NCBI GenBank assembly: GCA_947497455.1
Contig: CANMGU010000002.1
Span: 652,506-716,505, forward strand
Source of the DNA: an uncultured Sphingomonadaceae bacterium
Lineage (GTDB): Bacteria > Pseudomonadota > Alphaproteobacteria > Sphingomonadales > Sphingomonadaceae
DNA length: 64,000 bases
Reading direction: 5' to 3'
A program made the position numbers and the translations under genes. Under the pieces are notes generated by a model. That model saw only the letters and a list, made by a program, of their open reading frames with translations. It made no database searches and was not told where the DNA came from. Shown here piece after piece: positions 10,601-18,518 of the stretch; within the stretch, counting starts at the first letter, position 1; the number at the start of each line of letters is the position of its first letter.

Positions 10601-11918
10601 ACTTCCATATGGTACCAGCCTGCTGGTCAAGGATGGCCAGAAGGTCAAGCTGGGCGATCGTCTCGCTGAATGGGATCCATTCACCATGCCGATGATCACC
10701 GAGAAGCCTGGTGTTATCAAGTATCAGGACGTCATCGAAGGCAAAACGATGACCGAGCAGACCGATGAAGCGACCGGTATCGCACAGCGTGTGATCACTG
10801 AATATCGCGCATCGGGCCGCGGCGCTAACAAAGAGGATCTGCGTCCGCGCTTGACCCTGCTTGATAGCGACAGTGGCGAAGCTGGCCGCTATATGCTTGC
10901 CAACGGTGCTACGCTCTCTGTGACCGATGGTCAGGAAGTGGTTGCTGGTGACGTGATCGCGCGTGTTTCTCGCGAAGCTGCGAAGACCCGCGACATTACC
11001 GGTGGTCTGCCCCGTGTTGCCGAATTGTTCGAAGCACGTATTCCGAAAGACAATTCAATCATTGCGAAGGTTTCCGGCCGCGTCGAATATCTGCGCGACT
11101 ATAAAGCCAAGCGTAAGATTGCGATTGTTCCCGAGGAAGGCGAACCAGTAGAATATCTGGTGCCGAAGACGAAAGTCATCGACGTTCAGGAAGGCGATCA
11201 TGTTAAGAAAGGCGATAACCTGGTTTCCGGTTCGCCTGACCCGCATGACATTCTTGAAGTCCTTGGCGTGGAAGCGCTGGCTGAATATCTGGTTGCAGAG
11301 ATTCAGGAAGTCTATCGTCTGCAGGGCGTTAAAATCAACGATAAGCATATCGAGACGATTGTTCGTCAGATGTTGCAGAAAGTTGAGATTACCAATGGCG
11401 GTGATACGACACTTCTTCCTGGTGAACAGGTCGATCTTGAAGAAATGCTGGAATATAATGCCAAGCTAACCAAGAAGCAGGTTCCTGCCGAAGGCAAGCC
11501 GGTTCTCTTGGGTATCACCAAGGCGAGCCTGCAAACGCGTAGCTTTATCTCAGCAGCCTCTTTCCAGGAAACCACCCGGGTGCTCACCCAGGCGGCTGTC
11601 GAAGGGAAGAAAGACTCACTCATCGGTCTGAAGGAAAACGTCATCGTTGGACGCTTGATCCCAGCCGGTACGGGTGCAGGCATGAACCGGGCACGGATTG
11701 CGGCGACTGGCCGTGACGCCGCGCTTCGGGCGCAGCAGCAGAAAATTGCGGATGCCATGGCAGCTGCCGATGATCTGAAGGCTGAGGAGGCAGTCGCGGC
11801 TGCCCCAGCGGCCGAAGAAGCACCGTTTGCTGAAGAGGCGCCAGCGGCAGACGTGATGGTGGAAGACGCCCCCGTCGCTCCAGAAGCAACTCCTGAAGCG
11901 GGAGAAGAGGAAGCATAG
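7632..11918 (+). CDS. rpoC: DNA-directed RNA polymerase subunit beta'
   Basis: The 1428-residue beta' subunit. The N-terminal zinc site has Cys70, Cys72, Cys85 and Cys88 (CLCGKYKR then CEKCG). The catalytic magnesium loop NADFDGD spans residues 459-465 with Asp461, Asp463 and Asp465. The second zinc site is seen as CGTENAL plus [11 protein letters not shown]. The trigger-loop region ([20 protein letters not shown]) is intact. The last 60 or so residues are a low-complexity Ala/Glu/Pro tail, common in alphaproteobacterial RpoC. The ATG at 7632 follows a GAAGGA site. A strong intrinsic terminator follows 24 bases after the stop, closing the rpoBC transcript. Confidence 0.99.
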   Translation: MNQVTNFANPIAKPETFDQIQIGLASPERIRSWSFGEIKKPETINYRTFKPERDGLFCARIFGPVKDYECLCGKYKRMKYKGIVCEKCGVEVTVTKVRRERMGHIDLAAPVAHIWFLKSLPSRIGLLLDMQLKQLERVLYFESYVVIEPGLTALEKFQLLTEDEMLEAQDEYGEDAFSAGIGAEAVKIMLQDLDLEREKEDLMEELATTKSTLKPKKIIKRLKVVESFIESGNKPEWMILEIIPVIPPELRPLVPLDGGRFATSDLNDLYRRVINRNNRLKRLMELRAPDIIVRNEKRMLQESVDALFDNGRRGRTITGANKRPLKSLSDMLKGKQGRFRQNLLGKRVDYSGRSVIVTGPELKLHQCGLPKKMALELFKPFIYARLDAKGLSMTLKQAKKWVEKERKEVWDILEEVIREHPVMLNRAPTLHRLGIQAFEPVLIEGKAIQLHPLVCSAFNADFDGDQMAVHVPLSLEAQLEARVLMMSTNNILSPANGKPIIVPSQDMVLGIYYLTMDRKGEPGEGMMLADMAEVHQALEIGAVTLHSKIHTRVPQTDEDGNPILKRFETTPGRLLIAECLPKSHKVPFDIVNRLLTKKEVGDVIDQVYRHTGQKDTVLFADAIMDLGFRHACKAGISFGKDDMIIPDSKDATVEETRALVADYEQQYQDGLITQQEKYNKVIDAWSRCGDQVANAMMDELAATPEDEHGRERQINAIYMMSHSGARGSPAQMKQLGGMRGLMAKPSGEIIETPIISNFKEGLTVLEYFNSTHGARKGLADTALKTANSGYLTRRLVDVSQDCTIVENDCGTENALEMKAIVQGGSVIASLGERILGRTMAEDIVDSKDDTVVIKAGTLLDEAAIKVIEDLGIQSARIRSPLVCESKMGVCGTCYGRDLARGTPVNIGEAVGVIAAQSIGEPGTQLTMRTFHIGGAAQLNEQSNLEAVAEGKVEYRDMPVIEDKNGRFLSLARSGEIAVIDDEGRERSADKLPYGTSLLVKDGQKVKLGDRLAEWDPFTMPMITEKPGVIKYQDVIEGKTMTEQTDEATGIAQRVITEYRASGRGANKEDLRPRLTLLDSDSGEAGRYMLANGATLSVTDGQEVVAGDVIARVSREAAKTRDITGGLPRVAELFEARIPKDNSIIAKVSGRVEYLRDYKAKRKIAIVPEEGEPVEYLVPKTKVIDVQEGDHVKKGDNLVSGSPDPHDILEVLGVEALAEYLVAEIQEVYRLQGVKINDKHIETIVRQMLQKVEITNGGDTTLLPGEQVDLEEMLEYNAKLTKKQVPAEGKPVLLGITKASLQTRSFISAASFQETTRVLTQAAVEGKKDSLIGLKENVIVGRLIPAGTGAGMNRARIAATGRDAALRAQQQKIADAMAAADDLKAEEAVAAAPAAEEAPFAEEAPAADVMVEDAPVAPEATPEAGEEEA

Positions 11919-11942
11919 CTTTTCCGCTCTTCGTTGAACAAT

Positions 11943-11978
11943 AAAACCCCGCCGGAGCATGTCTTCGGCGGGGTTTTT
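11943..11978 (+). terminator. Rho-independent terminator of rpoC
   Basis: AAAACCCCGCCG (11943-11954) pairs with CGGCGGGGTTTT (11966-11977) around an 11-base loop and is followed by further T residues. The A-run on the left makes it potentially bidirectional. Confidence 0.93.
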
Positions 11979-12065
11979 CTTGGTTATAAGTCCGGCAGCA
12001 CTTGTCCCGATCTGGGACATAGGATGGGCATTGGACTGAGTTATTGCCTAGAACTGTAAAATTTG

Positions 12066-12087
12066 TTAATGTTTTCTTAGGGTTCGC
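12066..12087 (+). promoter_or_regulatory. Shared upstream motif TTAA-N7-TTAGGGTTCGC (copy 1)
   Basis: TTAA (12066-12069), seven bases, then TTAGGGTTCGC (12077-12087), 62 bp before the first PEP-CTERM start. The second PEP-CTERM gene has the same arrangement at 12896-12917 with one base different in the 11-bp part. The spacing resembles a degenerate CtrA site (TTAA-N7-TTAA). Shared regulation is likely; the factor is inferred. Confidence 0.5.
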
Positions 12088-12148
12088 GAAATTCCGAGGT
12101 GGCTGGCTTTATCTGTATGCCGTGTCATCTGCCTAAAAGGGGGAAATA

Positions 12149-12757
12149 ATGAAGAAACTCACCTATCTCGCTGCCATGCTGGCGGCGCCGGTGGCATTTG
12201 CAGCGCCAGCACAAGCGGCGACTACCATTACATTTACCGGTCTGCCAAACACCGGTGTTTCAAGTAACACATTTACAGAAGCGGGCTTTGACCTCATCTT
12301 TGATGGCTTTTTCATTGATGCCGGCCAGGATGAAGTAGAGCCATTGTGCTGTAATTCCGGCGGAACATTGACCATTCGTCGTACTGACGGTGGTCTTTTC
12401 TCCTTCGGTTCAGTTGATTTGCAGCGGGAATATGGCACCGGCCAGTCTTCGCTGTTTGCAGCAGGCCAGTTTGGCGGTAGCACAATCTTCAACGATGTGT
12501 TCGGGATCGAAACAGATGTTTATGAAACGCAGTTTTCTCTGTCACCATCAACATTGATCGATAGCCTGGTGTTCAGTGGTCAACGCGACAATGACAACGG
12601 CGTTTCGTTCACCAACGTGGTTCTCGATGCTGCTGCTGCGGTTCCTGAGCCAGCAACATGGGCATTCATGATCTTCGGCTTTGGCGCCATTGGCGGTACC
12701 CTGAGATCAAATCGGCGTCGTCAACGCAAAGCCAATGTGAAAGTCAGCTACGCTTAG
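12149..12757 (+). CDS. PEPxxWA-CTERM secreted protein (1)
   Basis: A 202-residue exported protein. Residues 1-23 are a signal peptide (charged MKK start, hydrophobic core, cleavage near AQA). The middle is a beta-rich domain of unknown function with a CC pair near residue 67. The C-terminus has VPEPATWAFMIFGFGAIGG followed by an Arg-rich stretch: the PEPxxWA-CTERM sorting signal of sphingomonads, by which an exosortase-type system processes and releases proteins at the envelope. A GGGGGAAAT site precedes the ATG. It has its own terminator and a paralogue directly downstream that shares the tail almost base for base. The substrate or surface role is unknown. Confidence 0.85.
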   Translation: MKKLTYLAAMLAAPVAFAAPAQAATTITFTGLPNTGVSSNTFTEAGFDLIFDGFFIDAGQDEVEPLCCNSGGTLTIRRTDGGLFSFGSVDLQREYGTGQSSLFAAGQFGGSTIFNDVFGIETDVYETQFSLSPSTLIDSLVFSGQRDNDNGVSFTNVVLDAAAAVPEPATWAFMIFGFGAIGGTLRSNRRRQRKANVKVSYA

Positions 12758-12812
12758 GCGTACTTTTTGCAAAGATTTAAACCCCGTTGGTGCCGATCCA
12801 GCGGGGTTTTTA
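12651..12812 (+). repeat. 3'-end module shared by the two PEP-CTERM genes (copy 1)
   Basis: From the PEP motif through the terminator this stretch closely matches 13651-13814. Bases 12654-12685 are identical to 13654-13685, exactly 1000 bp away, and 12715-12756 (42 bases) are identical to 13713-13754. Copy 1 has a short insertion around 12702-12714. The terminators differ by one base in the stem. Confidence 0.85.
12779..12812 (+). terminator. Terminator of PEP-CTERM gene 1
   Basis: CCCCGTTGG (12782-12790) pairs with CCAGCGGGG (12798-12806) with one G-T wobble around loop TGCCGAT, followed by a T-run. It is a near copy of the terminator at 13779-13814. Confidence 0.92.
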
Positions 12813-12895
12813 TTTACAGGTTCCAGTCTTTATGTCCCAGGTTGGTGCAAATATGATTTTACAGTCATGAGCATTGAAAAACCTTGGAAAAGCTA

Positions 12896-12917
12896 TTAAT
12901 AGATTATTAGGGTTTGC
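12896..12917 (+). promoter_or_regulatory. Shared upstream motif TTAA-N7-TTAGGGTTTGC (copy 2)
   Basis: TTAA (12896-12899), seven bases, then TTAGGGTTTGC (12907-12917), 47 bp before the second PEP-CTERM start. It matches the element at 12066-12087 in order and spacing. Confidence 0.5.
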
Positions 12918-12963
12918 AATAATTGGGATGCCTCGAGTCTCCCGCTAGTATTGGGGTATTAAT

Positions 12964-13755
12964 ATGAAAAAGATTTTATTGACCGCGGTTTCGGTCATTG
13001 CGTTTAGCACTTCCGCAAATGCCGCCACCGTTTTTGGCGTTTTTGGTAGCGCTGCTTCTGACGCACAGGCTGCCGCACAAGCGCAGGGTAACACGGCGAG
13101 CATATTGGGTTCGTTGGATGCCGTAAGCTTGGCGGGTATTCAGGTTCTCTGGGTGCTCAATGGCAGCAACAATAGCCAGACTGCGGATTTGATTGGCAAC
13201 GCTGCTTTGGGTTCTTTCGTAAGCAATGGCGGTATCTTTCTCTATCATGATCGTAACGTAACGGATGCAGCATCCGGTCTGGGTCAAGTGGGTGGCGGTG
13301 CCATCAGCTTTACCCGTGACCTCGGCTCAAATATTGATGTTGAAAATGCGGTCAATCCATTTACGACCGGTCCTGGTGGAACAATTGACGACACAACGCT
13401 CGACGGCGGGAACAGCTCCACTCACGGATATGCTACTTTGGGCTCTCTGCCTGCAGGTGCAACCGCTTTCCTGAATAACGGAACGGCCGGCAATGTCGTT
13501 GATTTCAGCTATTCATTCGGATCCGGTGCCGTGCACTATTCTTCCATCCCACTCGATTTCTATATTGATGGCGGCGGAAGCAATGGTGACAGCTTCCGCA
13601 ATATCTACACACCAAATGTCCTGGCCCAGGTGTCCTCATTGGCAGGCGCTGTGCCTGAGCCAGCAACATGGGCATTCATGATCTTTGGCTTTGGTGCCAT
13701 TGGTGGCGCTATGCGTCGTCAACGCAAAGCCAATGTGAAAGTCAGCTACGCTTAA
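12964..13755 (+). CDS. PEPxxWA-CTERM secreted protein (2)
   Basis: A 263-residue exported protein with a signal peptide (MKKILLTAVSVIAFSTSANA, cleavage before ATV). The mature part opens with V-F-G-V-F-G-S, and contains predicted alternating strands (IQVLWVLNGSN, GGIFLYHDRNV) resembling a Rossmann-like or glutamine-amidotransferase-like fold; this is only a guess from strand pattern. The C-terminus is VPEPATWAFMIFGFGAIGG plus R-R-Q-R-K, the same sorting tail as the upstream gene. The two proteins are not alike outside the tail, so the 3' module rather than the whole gene was shared. Own terminator at 13779-13814. Confidence 0.85.
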   Translation: MKKILLTAVSVIAFSTSANAATVFGVFGSAASDAQAAAQAQGNTASILGSLDAVSLAGIQVLWVLNGSNNSQTADLIGNAALGSFVSNGGIFLYHDRNVTDAASGLGQVGGGAISFTRDLGSNIDVENAVNPFTTGPGGTIDDTTLDGGNSSTHGYATLGSLPAGATAFLNNGTAGNVVDFSYSFGSGAVHYSSIPLDFYIDGGGSNGDSFRNIYTPNVLAQVSSLAGAVPEPATWAFMIFGFGAIGGAMRRQRKANVKVSYA

Positions 13756-13814
13756 GCACTTACCTTTCGCAAAGATACAAAACCCCGCTGGTGCCGATCC
13801 AGCGGGGTTTTTTT
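13651..13814 (+). repeat. 3'-end module shared by the two PEP-CTERM genes (copy 2)
   Basis: Second copy of the segment at 12651-12812: PEP motif, Arg-rich tail, stop region and terminator. Differences in the first 50 bases are mostly third-codon changes. Confidence 0.85.
13779..13814. terminator. Bidirectional terminator of PEP-CTERM gene 2 and wrbA
   Basis: CCCCGCTGG (13783-13791) and CCAGCGGGG (13799-13807) form a perfect 9-bp stem with loop TGCCGAT. A 7-base T-run follows on the plus strand and an A-run precedes it, so it can also stop wrbA transcription coming from the right. Confidence 0.93.
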
Positions 13815-13824
13815 GTTTCAAATA

Positions 13825-14424
13825 TCAGGCGATCAATTTCGCTGCTGTTCTTGCGACTTTTGCGCCCAAATATTTCGCTCCGTCAAGATCGTTCTCATGC
13901 GGTGTCCGGCTGCCATCGCCACCTGCTACTGTTGATGCGCCATAAGGAGAACCACCAACGATTTCATCGCTGTTCATCTGTCCGGCAAAGCCATAATCCA
14001 GACCGACAATTGTCATACCATGATGGAGCAAGTTGCTGAGGATGGAATATTGTGTCGTTTCCTGACCGCCATGTTGAGAGCCGGTAGATGTGAAGGACGC
14101 GCCGACTTTGCCGACCAGAGCCCCTTTCATCCATAATCCGCCGGTACGGTCCCAAAAGGAAGCCATCTGGCTTGATAGCCGGCCAAAGCGGGTAGGGGAT
14201 CCGACAATGATCCCATCATATTCGGCCAGGCTTTCGGTTTCGATTACAGGGTGCGCTTCATTGGCGCTGAAACCCGATGCCTGAGCCACTTCCGGTGGTG
14301 CGGTTTCAGGCACACGTCCGACGGTTACGTCCGCGCCAGCTTCTCGTGCGCCATCGGCAATTGCTTGCGCCAGACTGTCCACATGACCATAGGATGAGTA
14401 GTATAATACCAGTATTTTTGCCAT
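13825..14424 (-). CDS. wrbA: NAD(P)H:quinone oxidoreductase, WrbA type
   Basis: A 199-residue flavodoxin-like protein. The N-terminal FMN phosphate loop (LYYSSYGHV), the G-S-P-T-R-F-G loop and [12 protein letters not shown] match WrbA (type IV quinone reductase), which reduces quinones by two electrons with NAD(P)H and FMN, avoiding semiquinone radicals. Of two in-frame ATGs, 14424 is chosen because AAAGGAG lies seven bases before it and only one base before the other (14430). It lies downstream of pirin on the same strand; both are divergent from a LysR regulator, suggesting a quinone or electrophile response unit. Confidence 0.93.
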   Translation of the reverse strand: MAKILVLYYSSYGHVDSLAQAIADGAREAGADVTVGRVPETAPPEVAQASGFSANEAHPVIETESLAEYDGIIVGSPTRFGRLSSQMASFWDRTGGLWMKGALVGKVGASFTSTGSQHGGQETTQYSILSNLLHHGMTIVGLDYGFAGQMNSDEIVGGSPYGASTVAGGDGSRTPHENDLDGAKYLGAKVARTAAKLIA

Positions 14425-14452
14425 TTCCATTCTCCTTTCAGGGGTTAAATGA

Positions 14453-14490
14453 AGGGGCGCTCAAGGTTCAGGGGATATTAGAGCGCCCCT
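14453..14490 (-). other. Perfect 10-bp stem-loop between pirin and wrbA
   Basis: AGGGGCGCTC (14453-14462) pairs exactly with GAGCGCCCCT (14481-14490) around an 18-base loop. Read in the gene direction it is followed by TTCATTT, only a weak U-tract. It may be a leaky terminator or an mRNA-stabilising hairpin giving different levels of pirin and WrbA. Confidence 0.6.
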
Positions 14491-14502
14491 CCTTCGCGGG
14501 TG

Positions 14503-15219
14503 TTAGTTGTGGGTTTCAAAGGCTTCGACGAACACCAGTTCGGCATCATCCAAGGCTTCGATCTCCAGCGTGGAAACATCACGGATTGCCAAGGCATCGC
14601 GGGCTGCGATTTCTTCGCCATTCACCCGCAATGTTCCAGCCGAGGCGACCAGATACACATGGGCATCTTCCGTGATATCGTGCTGGATGGAAGCCCCGGA
14701 CTTCAGTGTCGCGCCGTAGAGCCGTGCGTCAGCCCGGATCATCAGGGCACCGCTATCGATATCCTCATCAAAGCCGCTGGCCAGTATCTCCAACTGTCCG
14801 GCACGCTCGCCTTTGGGAAAGGTTTTCGCATCCCAGCGTGGATCGCCGCCCGGTGCACGGGGTTCGATCCAGATCTGGAACAGACGGGTCTGTTCGTCTT
14901 CCAGATTATACTCACTATGGGTCACACCCGTCCCGGCGCTCATCACCTGTACATCACCCGCTTCGGTACGGCCTTCATTACCGAGAGAGTCGCGATGGGT
15001 GATCGCGCCTTCCCGAACATAAGTGATGATTTCCATGTTTTCGTGTGGATGCATTGGAAAACCGGTTTGGGTAGCGATCTCGTCATCATTCCAGACGCGG
15101 ATCGGGCCAAAGCCCATGCGGGCGGGATCCCAGTAGCTTCCAAATGAAAAATGATGCCGGGCCTGCAACCAATCGTGATTGATGTGAGCCAGCTCTGCAA
15201 ATGTGCGTTTCTCGATCAT
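14503..15219 (-). CDS. Pirin family protein (bicupin)
   Basis: A 238-residue bicupin. The first cupin holds the metal ligands of pirins: HPHENMEIITYV gives two His about two residues apart, and S-A-G-T-G-V-T-H-S-E gives the third His and Glu. The second cupin lacks a metal set, as usual. Bacterial relatives such as YhhW have quercetin 2,3-dioxygenase activity; others bind regulators, so the true substrate is open. It is read divergently from the LysR gene at 15367 and precedes wrbA. Length is normal for YhhW-type pirins (about 230). Confidence 0.9.
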   Translation of the reverse strand: MIEKRTFAELAHINHDWLQARHHFSFGSYWDPARMGFGPIRVWNDDEIATQTGFPMHPHENMEIITYVREGAITHRDSLGNEGRTEAGDVQVMSAGTGVTHSEYNLEDEQTRLFQIWIEPRAPGGDPRWDAKTFPKGERAGQLEILASGFDEDIDSGALMIRADARLYGATLKSGASIQHDITEDAHVYLVASAGTLRVNGEEIAARDALAIRDVSTLEIEALDDAELVFVEAFETHN

Positions 15220-15303
15220 TGTCTTTCTCCTTCTTTCTGGCGGCTACGCTATCCTTGCTGGGAAGCGTTTCCGTCTTGCTTGCAGAAGAAATAGGGTGAT
15301 CTT

Positions 15304-15343
15304 ATTGTTTCTTAAATATCAAATAACGAAATTGATTGTTTCT
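15304..15343. promoter_or_regulatory. Direct repeats in the pirin-LysR divergent promoter
   Basis: ATTGTTTCT occurs at 15304-15312 and again at 15335-15343, 31 bp apart (about three helical turns), in the AT-rich gap before the LysR start. This suits a LysR-type regulator contacting the same DNA face at two sites. Confidence 0.5.
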
Positions 15344-15366
15344 AAAAATTATATAATAAAGCCTTT

Positions 15367-16257
15367 ATGAATCTTCCTGACTTTGAAGCCTGGGCGATAT
15401 TTGCAGCAGCGGCCCGGCTCGGCAGTTTTACTGCCGTGGCCCATGAGCTGGCGATTTCGAAGCCAACGGTCTCCAAAGCGATAACGCGCCTGGAGGAGTC
15501 GCTGGGCACAGTATTGTTCCATCGAACCTCACGAAAAATATCACTTTCTACTGCGGGTACGGCGCTGCTTCCTTTTGCACAGGCGATTATCGTTGATGGA
15601 GAGGCGGCAATGGAGGCGGCCCGCGATACCGCTCAGTTGCTGCGCGGCCAGATCCGGCTGGCGGCACCTTTAAGCTTTGGCTTGTCTCATCTCGCGCCGA
15701 TAATCGCCGATTTCATGTGTGAGTTTCCGGAGATACTGATTGATGTACAACTGAGCGATGCGCAGGTTGATCTGATTGATGAGGGATTCGATCTCGCCAT
15801 TCGCATTGCCGACTTGCCCGATAGCAGCTTGCGGGCTGTTCGCCTTCGCGACATGCAGGCCCATTTTATTGCCGCACCTGACTATCTGGAGCGCCACGGC
15901 ACGCCAACAAGGCCAGAGCAGCTCGCTGAACATGATTGTTTTCTTTATTCCAACGAAGCCACGCCGGAAATGTGGCATATGATCGGACCCCAGGGAGAAA
16001 AAATGTCGGTTCGGCCTCAGTGTCGGTTTCGCAGTAACAATGGCGATATCATGTTGCCCGCACTGATAGCCGGTCGCGGCATAGGCTATTTGCCGGACTT
16101 TCTCTGTCAGGACGCGATTGACCGTGGTGCCTTGCGGACTCTCTTGCCGGGATGGCGGTTTGGCACGATGGCCCTGAATCTGGTCATGCCGCCATCGCCG
16201 CATCGCCCGGCTCGCGTGGATGCGCTAATCAGCTATCTGAAGAAACATCTTCGCTAA
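15367..16257 (+). CDS. LysR-family transcriptional regulator
   Basis: A 296-residue LysR-type regulator: an N-terminal winged HTH (FAAAARLGSFTAVAHELAIS then K-P-T-V-S-K-A-I-T-R-L-E) and a C-terminal periplasmic-binding-like effector domain (IRLAAPLSFGLSHLAP to the end). It resembles the AaeR/DmlR-like branch that ends with a short P-x-R-V-x-x-x-I-x-Y-L. It is divergent from pirin-wrbA, the classic LysR arrangement, so those two genes are the likely targets with a quinone or aromatic inducer; that is inference. Confidence 0.92.
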   Translation: MNLPDFEAWAIFAAAARLGSFTAVAHELAISKPTVSKAITRLEESLGTVLFHRTSRKISLSTAGTALLPFAQAIIVDGEAAMEAARDTAQLLRGQIRLAAPLSFGLSHLAPIIADFMCEFPEILIDVQLSDAQVDLIDEGFDLAIRIADLPDSSLRAVRLRDMQAHFIAAPDYLERHGTPTRPEQLAEHDCFLYSNEATPEMWHMIGPQGEKMSVRPQCRFRSNNGDIMLPALIAGRGIGYLPDFLCQDAIDRGALRTLLPGWRFGTMALNLVMPPSPHRPARVDALISYLKKHLR

Positions 16258-16437
16258 CGCATGGTGACCTCGGTAAAATCTTCTGTCCGACATCAGGCGG
16301 TTTATATATAACAGGAAAGCGATGGTCGGTAGCGTCGGCGCATTCCATCGTCGGAAAAAAGGGGCAAAGGCTTTTGTGCGATTCTGTATCGAAACCGTAT
16401 AGACCAATTCATATTAAGCCTAGCGCATCTGCCTGAT

Positions 16438-17118
16438 ATGCCGCTCGAAACCATCTTGCTTTTCCTGATTACGGATCTGACCTTCTGTTTTACTCCAGGG
16501 CCAGCGACCATGGTGACGGTTAGCCATGCCCTGCCTGCGGGACGACAAGGCGGTATGCGCGGCGCGCTAGGCCCTATTGTCGGGATCAACGTGGGGAATT
16601 TCATCTGGTATGCACTGACCGCCTTTGGCTTGATCGCGATGATACAGGCATTTCCATCGGCCTACGCTGTCTTGCGTTGGTTGGGCGTGGCCTATCTGGC
16701 TTGGCTGGGTATCGCTATGCTTCGCGGCGCGAGCCAGAATCTCAGTGGATCCGCAGCCACCGCAGAAGGGTTTAAGCGCGGATTTCTAAGCGGTCTGGCT
16801 GTACATATGTCCAACCCCAAAGCGCTTTTCTTCTACACGGTGATCATCCCGCCTTTTGTTGATCCAACCGGCAATTTGTGGGTGCAATTCGGTATATTGG
16901 CTGGACTGACCATATTGACCGAAACCGCGGGTCTGACCTTCTATGCCGCGCTGGCGTCCAGAGCGCGCAACCTGGGCAGCGCCGACCGGGTCCAGGATGT
17001 TTTCAAATATGTAGCGGCTGCCGTCCTGATTTGTGTGGCGCTCGTAATGGCGTTCCTCAATCTTGAAGAGGCTGGCGTTGATCTGGCGTTCAACGGCGTG
17101 AAAGGCAGGTTCGGGTAG
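16438..17118 (+). CDS. LysE/RhtB-family amino acid exporter
   Basis: A 226-residue, six-helix membrane protein. The N-terminal FCFTPGPATMVTVSHAL is the conserved T-P-G-P motif of the LysE/RhtB family, and G-x-x-x-G-N-F-x-W follows in helix two. The family exports amino acids or homoserine lactone-like metabolites across the inner membrane. There is no strong ribosome site before the ATG at 16438. The protease gene starts on the base after its stop, so the two are very likely co-transcribed. The substrate cannot be told from sequence. Confidence 0.88.
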   Translation: MPLETILLFLITDLTFCFTPGPATMVTVSHALPAGRQGGMRGALGPIVGINVGNFIWYALTAFGLIAMIQAFPSAYAVLRWLGVAYLAWLGIAMLRGASQNLSGSAATAEGFKRGFLSGLAVHMSNPKALFFYTVIIPPFVDPTGNLWVQFGILAGLTILTETAGLTFYAALASRARNLGSADRVQDVFKYVAAAVLICVALVMAFLNLEEAGVDLAFNGVKGRFG

Positions 17119-18159
17119 ATGAGGCATATGCTCCGCTTTTTATATCTTCTATCTGTCGTCATTCTGGTTGTGCAGCCGGAGTCAGGTACTGCACGGTCAA
17201 CGGAAGGCCAGGCAATGGATTCTCAAGCCGTGCTGGCGCTTCAATCCTTGCAAAGGCTTGATCAGCGCATGCATGTTACCGGTTATCGACTGGTCTCGGC
17301 CAATGCGGAATTTTGCGCAGAAACGGTTCCGCATCTTGGAATCCTGCTCCATGGTCTCGATCAATATGGCGACAAAGACACCGCTCGCTTTGCTCTCGGC
17401 TTTTCAAGCCCGATCACGATTAATGCGGTTGCACCTGATAGCCCGGCTGCCGTTGCGGAACTGGCAGTCGGTGATGGCCTGACAGCCATTGACGGGATAG
17501 CGGTGCGGGACATTGCGACAGACGCCGAAAAACTGAGCAATGAAAAGCCCGAATATCGGCAGATTGCGGCGGTGAAGGCGAAGTTGATAGAGGCGGCTGT
17601 CGACGGCGAGGCGGTATTAACGATTCAGCGCGGCGGCAGTAGTCAACAAGTCATCCTCGCACCCAAAGCGACATGTCCCAGCCAGTTTCAAATCCGAGTG
17701 AGCACGAAGCGCGAAGCGTCTGCTGACGGAAAAATAGTCAGCATTTCATCAACGCTGGCAGAATATGTGCGCGGTGATAATGAACTCGCCGCTATCGCGG
17801 CTCATGAGCTGGCCCATAACCTTCTCAAACATCGTGAGCGCCTGAATGCGCAAAAGGTCAATCGCGGCTTTTTCGGGCAATTTGGCAAGAGTGCGAAAAG
17901 GATTAAAGCCGCGGAGATAGAAGCGGATCGGCTATCAGTCTGGCTGATGGCCAATGCCGGCTATGATCCGCAGGCCGCGATCCGGTTCTGGACTCGCTAC
18001 GGCAAGCAGCATGGCAAGGGCATTTTTTCCGCATCTACCCACTATCGCTGGAAGAAACGGGTGAAATTATTTGCTGAGGAAATAGCAAAAATGCAGCAAA
18101 TGGAACCGGTTGCAGGCAAGTTTGCACCGCCCTTACTCGCAGCGAACGCGGCCGAGTAG
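17119..18159 (+). CDS. Exported PDZ-domain M48 metalloprotease
   Basis: A 346-residue protein with an N-terminal signal or anchor (residues 4-20). A PDZ-like region at about 98-185 (APDSPAAVAELAVGDGLTAI) precedes the peptidase. The zinc site is HELAH at 229-233 with the third ligand in E266-I-E-A-D, the standard M48 (BepA/Oma1-like) arrangement. It probably acts in the periplasm on misfolded envelope proteins. A PDZ ahead of an M48 domain is less common than the TPR seen in BepA. It begins immediately after the LysE stop; an ATG nine bases later is also possible. The peptidase call is firm, the substrate unknown. Confidence 0.87.
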   Translation: MRHMLRFLYLLSVVILVVQPESGTARSTEGQAMDSQAVLALQSLQRLDQRMHVTGYRLVSANAEFCAETVPHLGILLHGLDQYGDKDTARFALGFSSPITINAVAPDSPAAVAELAVGDGLTAIDGIAVRDIATDAEKLSNEKPEYRQIAAVKAKLIEAAVDGEAVLTIQRGGSSQQVILAPKATCPSQFQIRVSTKREASADGKIVSISSTLAEYVRGDNELAAIAAHELAHNLLKHRERLNAQKVNRGFFGQFGKSAKRIKAAEIEADRLSVWLMANAGYDPQAAIRFWTRYGKQHGKGIFSASTHYRWKKRVKLFAEEIAKMQQMEPVAGKFAPPLLAANAAE

Positions 18160-18172
18160 CCGCTGGTCCGGT

Positions 18173-18442
18173 TTAATCGTCTTTATAGGCGCGCTTGCAT
18201 TCTTTACGCTCTTCCTTGGTCTCCGCTTGGTCAAGGCAGGCATCCCGTTCCCGCTTGCGTTCTGCGAGCACCTTGCGACCAAGATCTTCCTCCCTCTCAG
18301 ACTCGGTCTGGGTAGAGGCATCCACCGCAGTTTCGACAACCGTGCCTGCGGCCTTGAACGGGGCCGTAACGATTTTGCTGGCGACGCAGCCGCTCAGCAT
18401 GGTGAGGGCAAGCGATGATATGACTATGGACGATAGACGCAT
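18173..18442 (-). CDS. Small lipoprotein with charged coiled tail
   Basis: An 89-residue protein. The start at 18442 is preceded by GAGGAGATC and gives a lipoprotein signal ending in the lipobox L-S-G-C near residue 18. The rest is short and strongly charged (TESEREEDLGRKVLAERKRE), likely helical, with a second Cys pair (DACLDQ and ERKECKRAYKDD) that may form a disulfide. I do not recognise a family. The open frame extends further upstream but that part has no coding signs. It follows galU on the same strand and converges with the M48 gene. Confidence 0.7.
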   Translation of the reverse strand: MRLSSIVISSLALTMLSGCVASKIVTAPFKAAGTVVETAVDASTQTESEREEDLGRKVLAERKRERDACLDQAETKEERKECKRAYKDD

Positions 18443-18518
18443 GGATGATCTCCTCGGCCGACCCCTTGCGCTCTGCTGAATGAAGACCGGCTGAACAATG
18501 GGGCCAGACTTTACAAGC

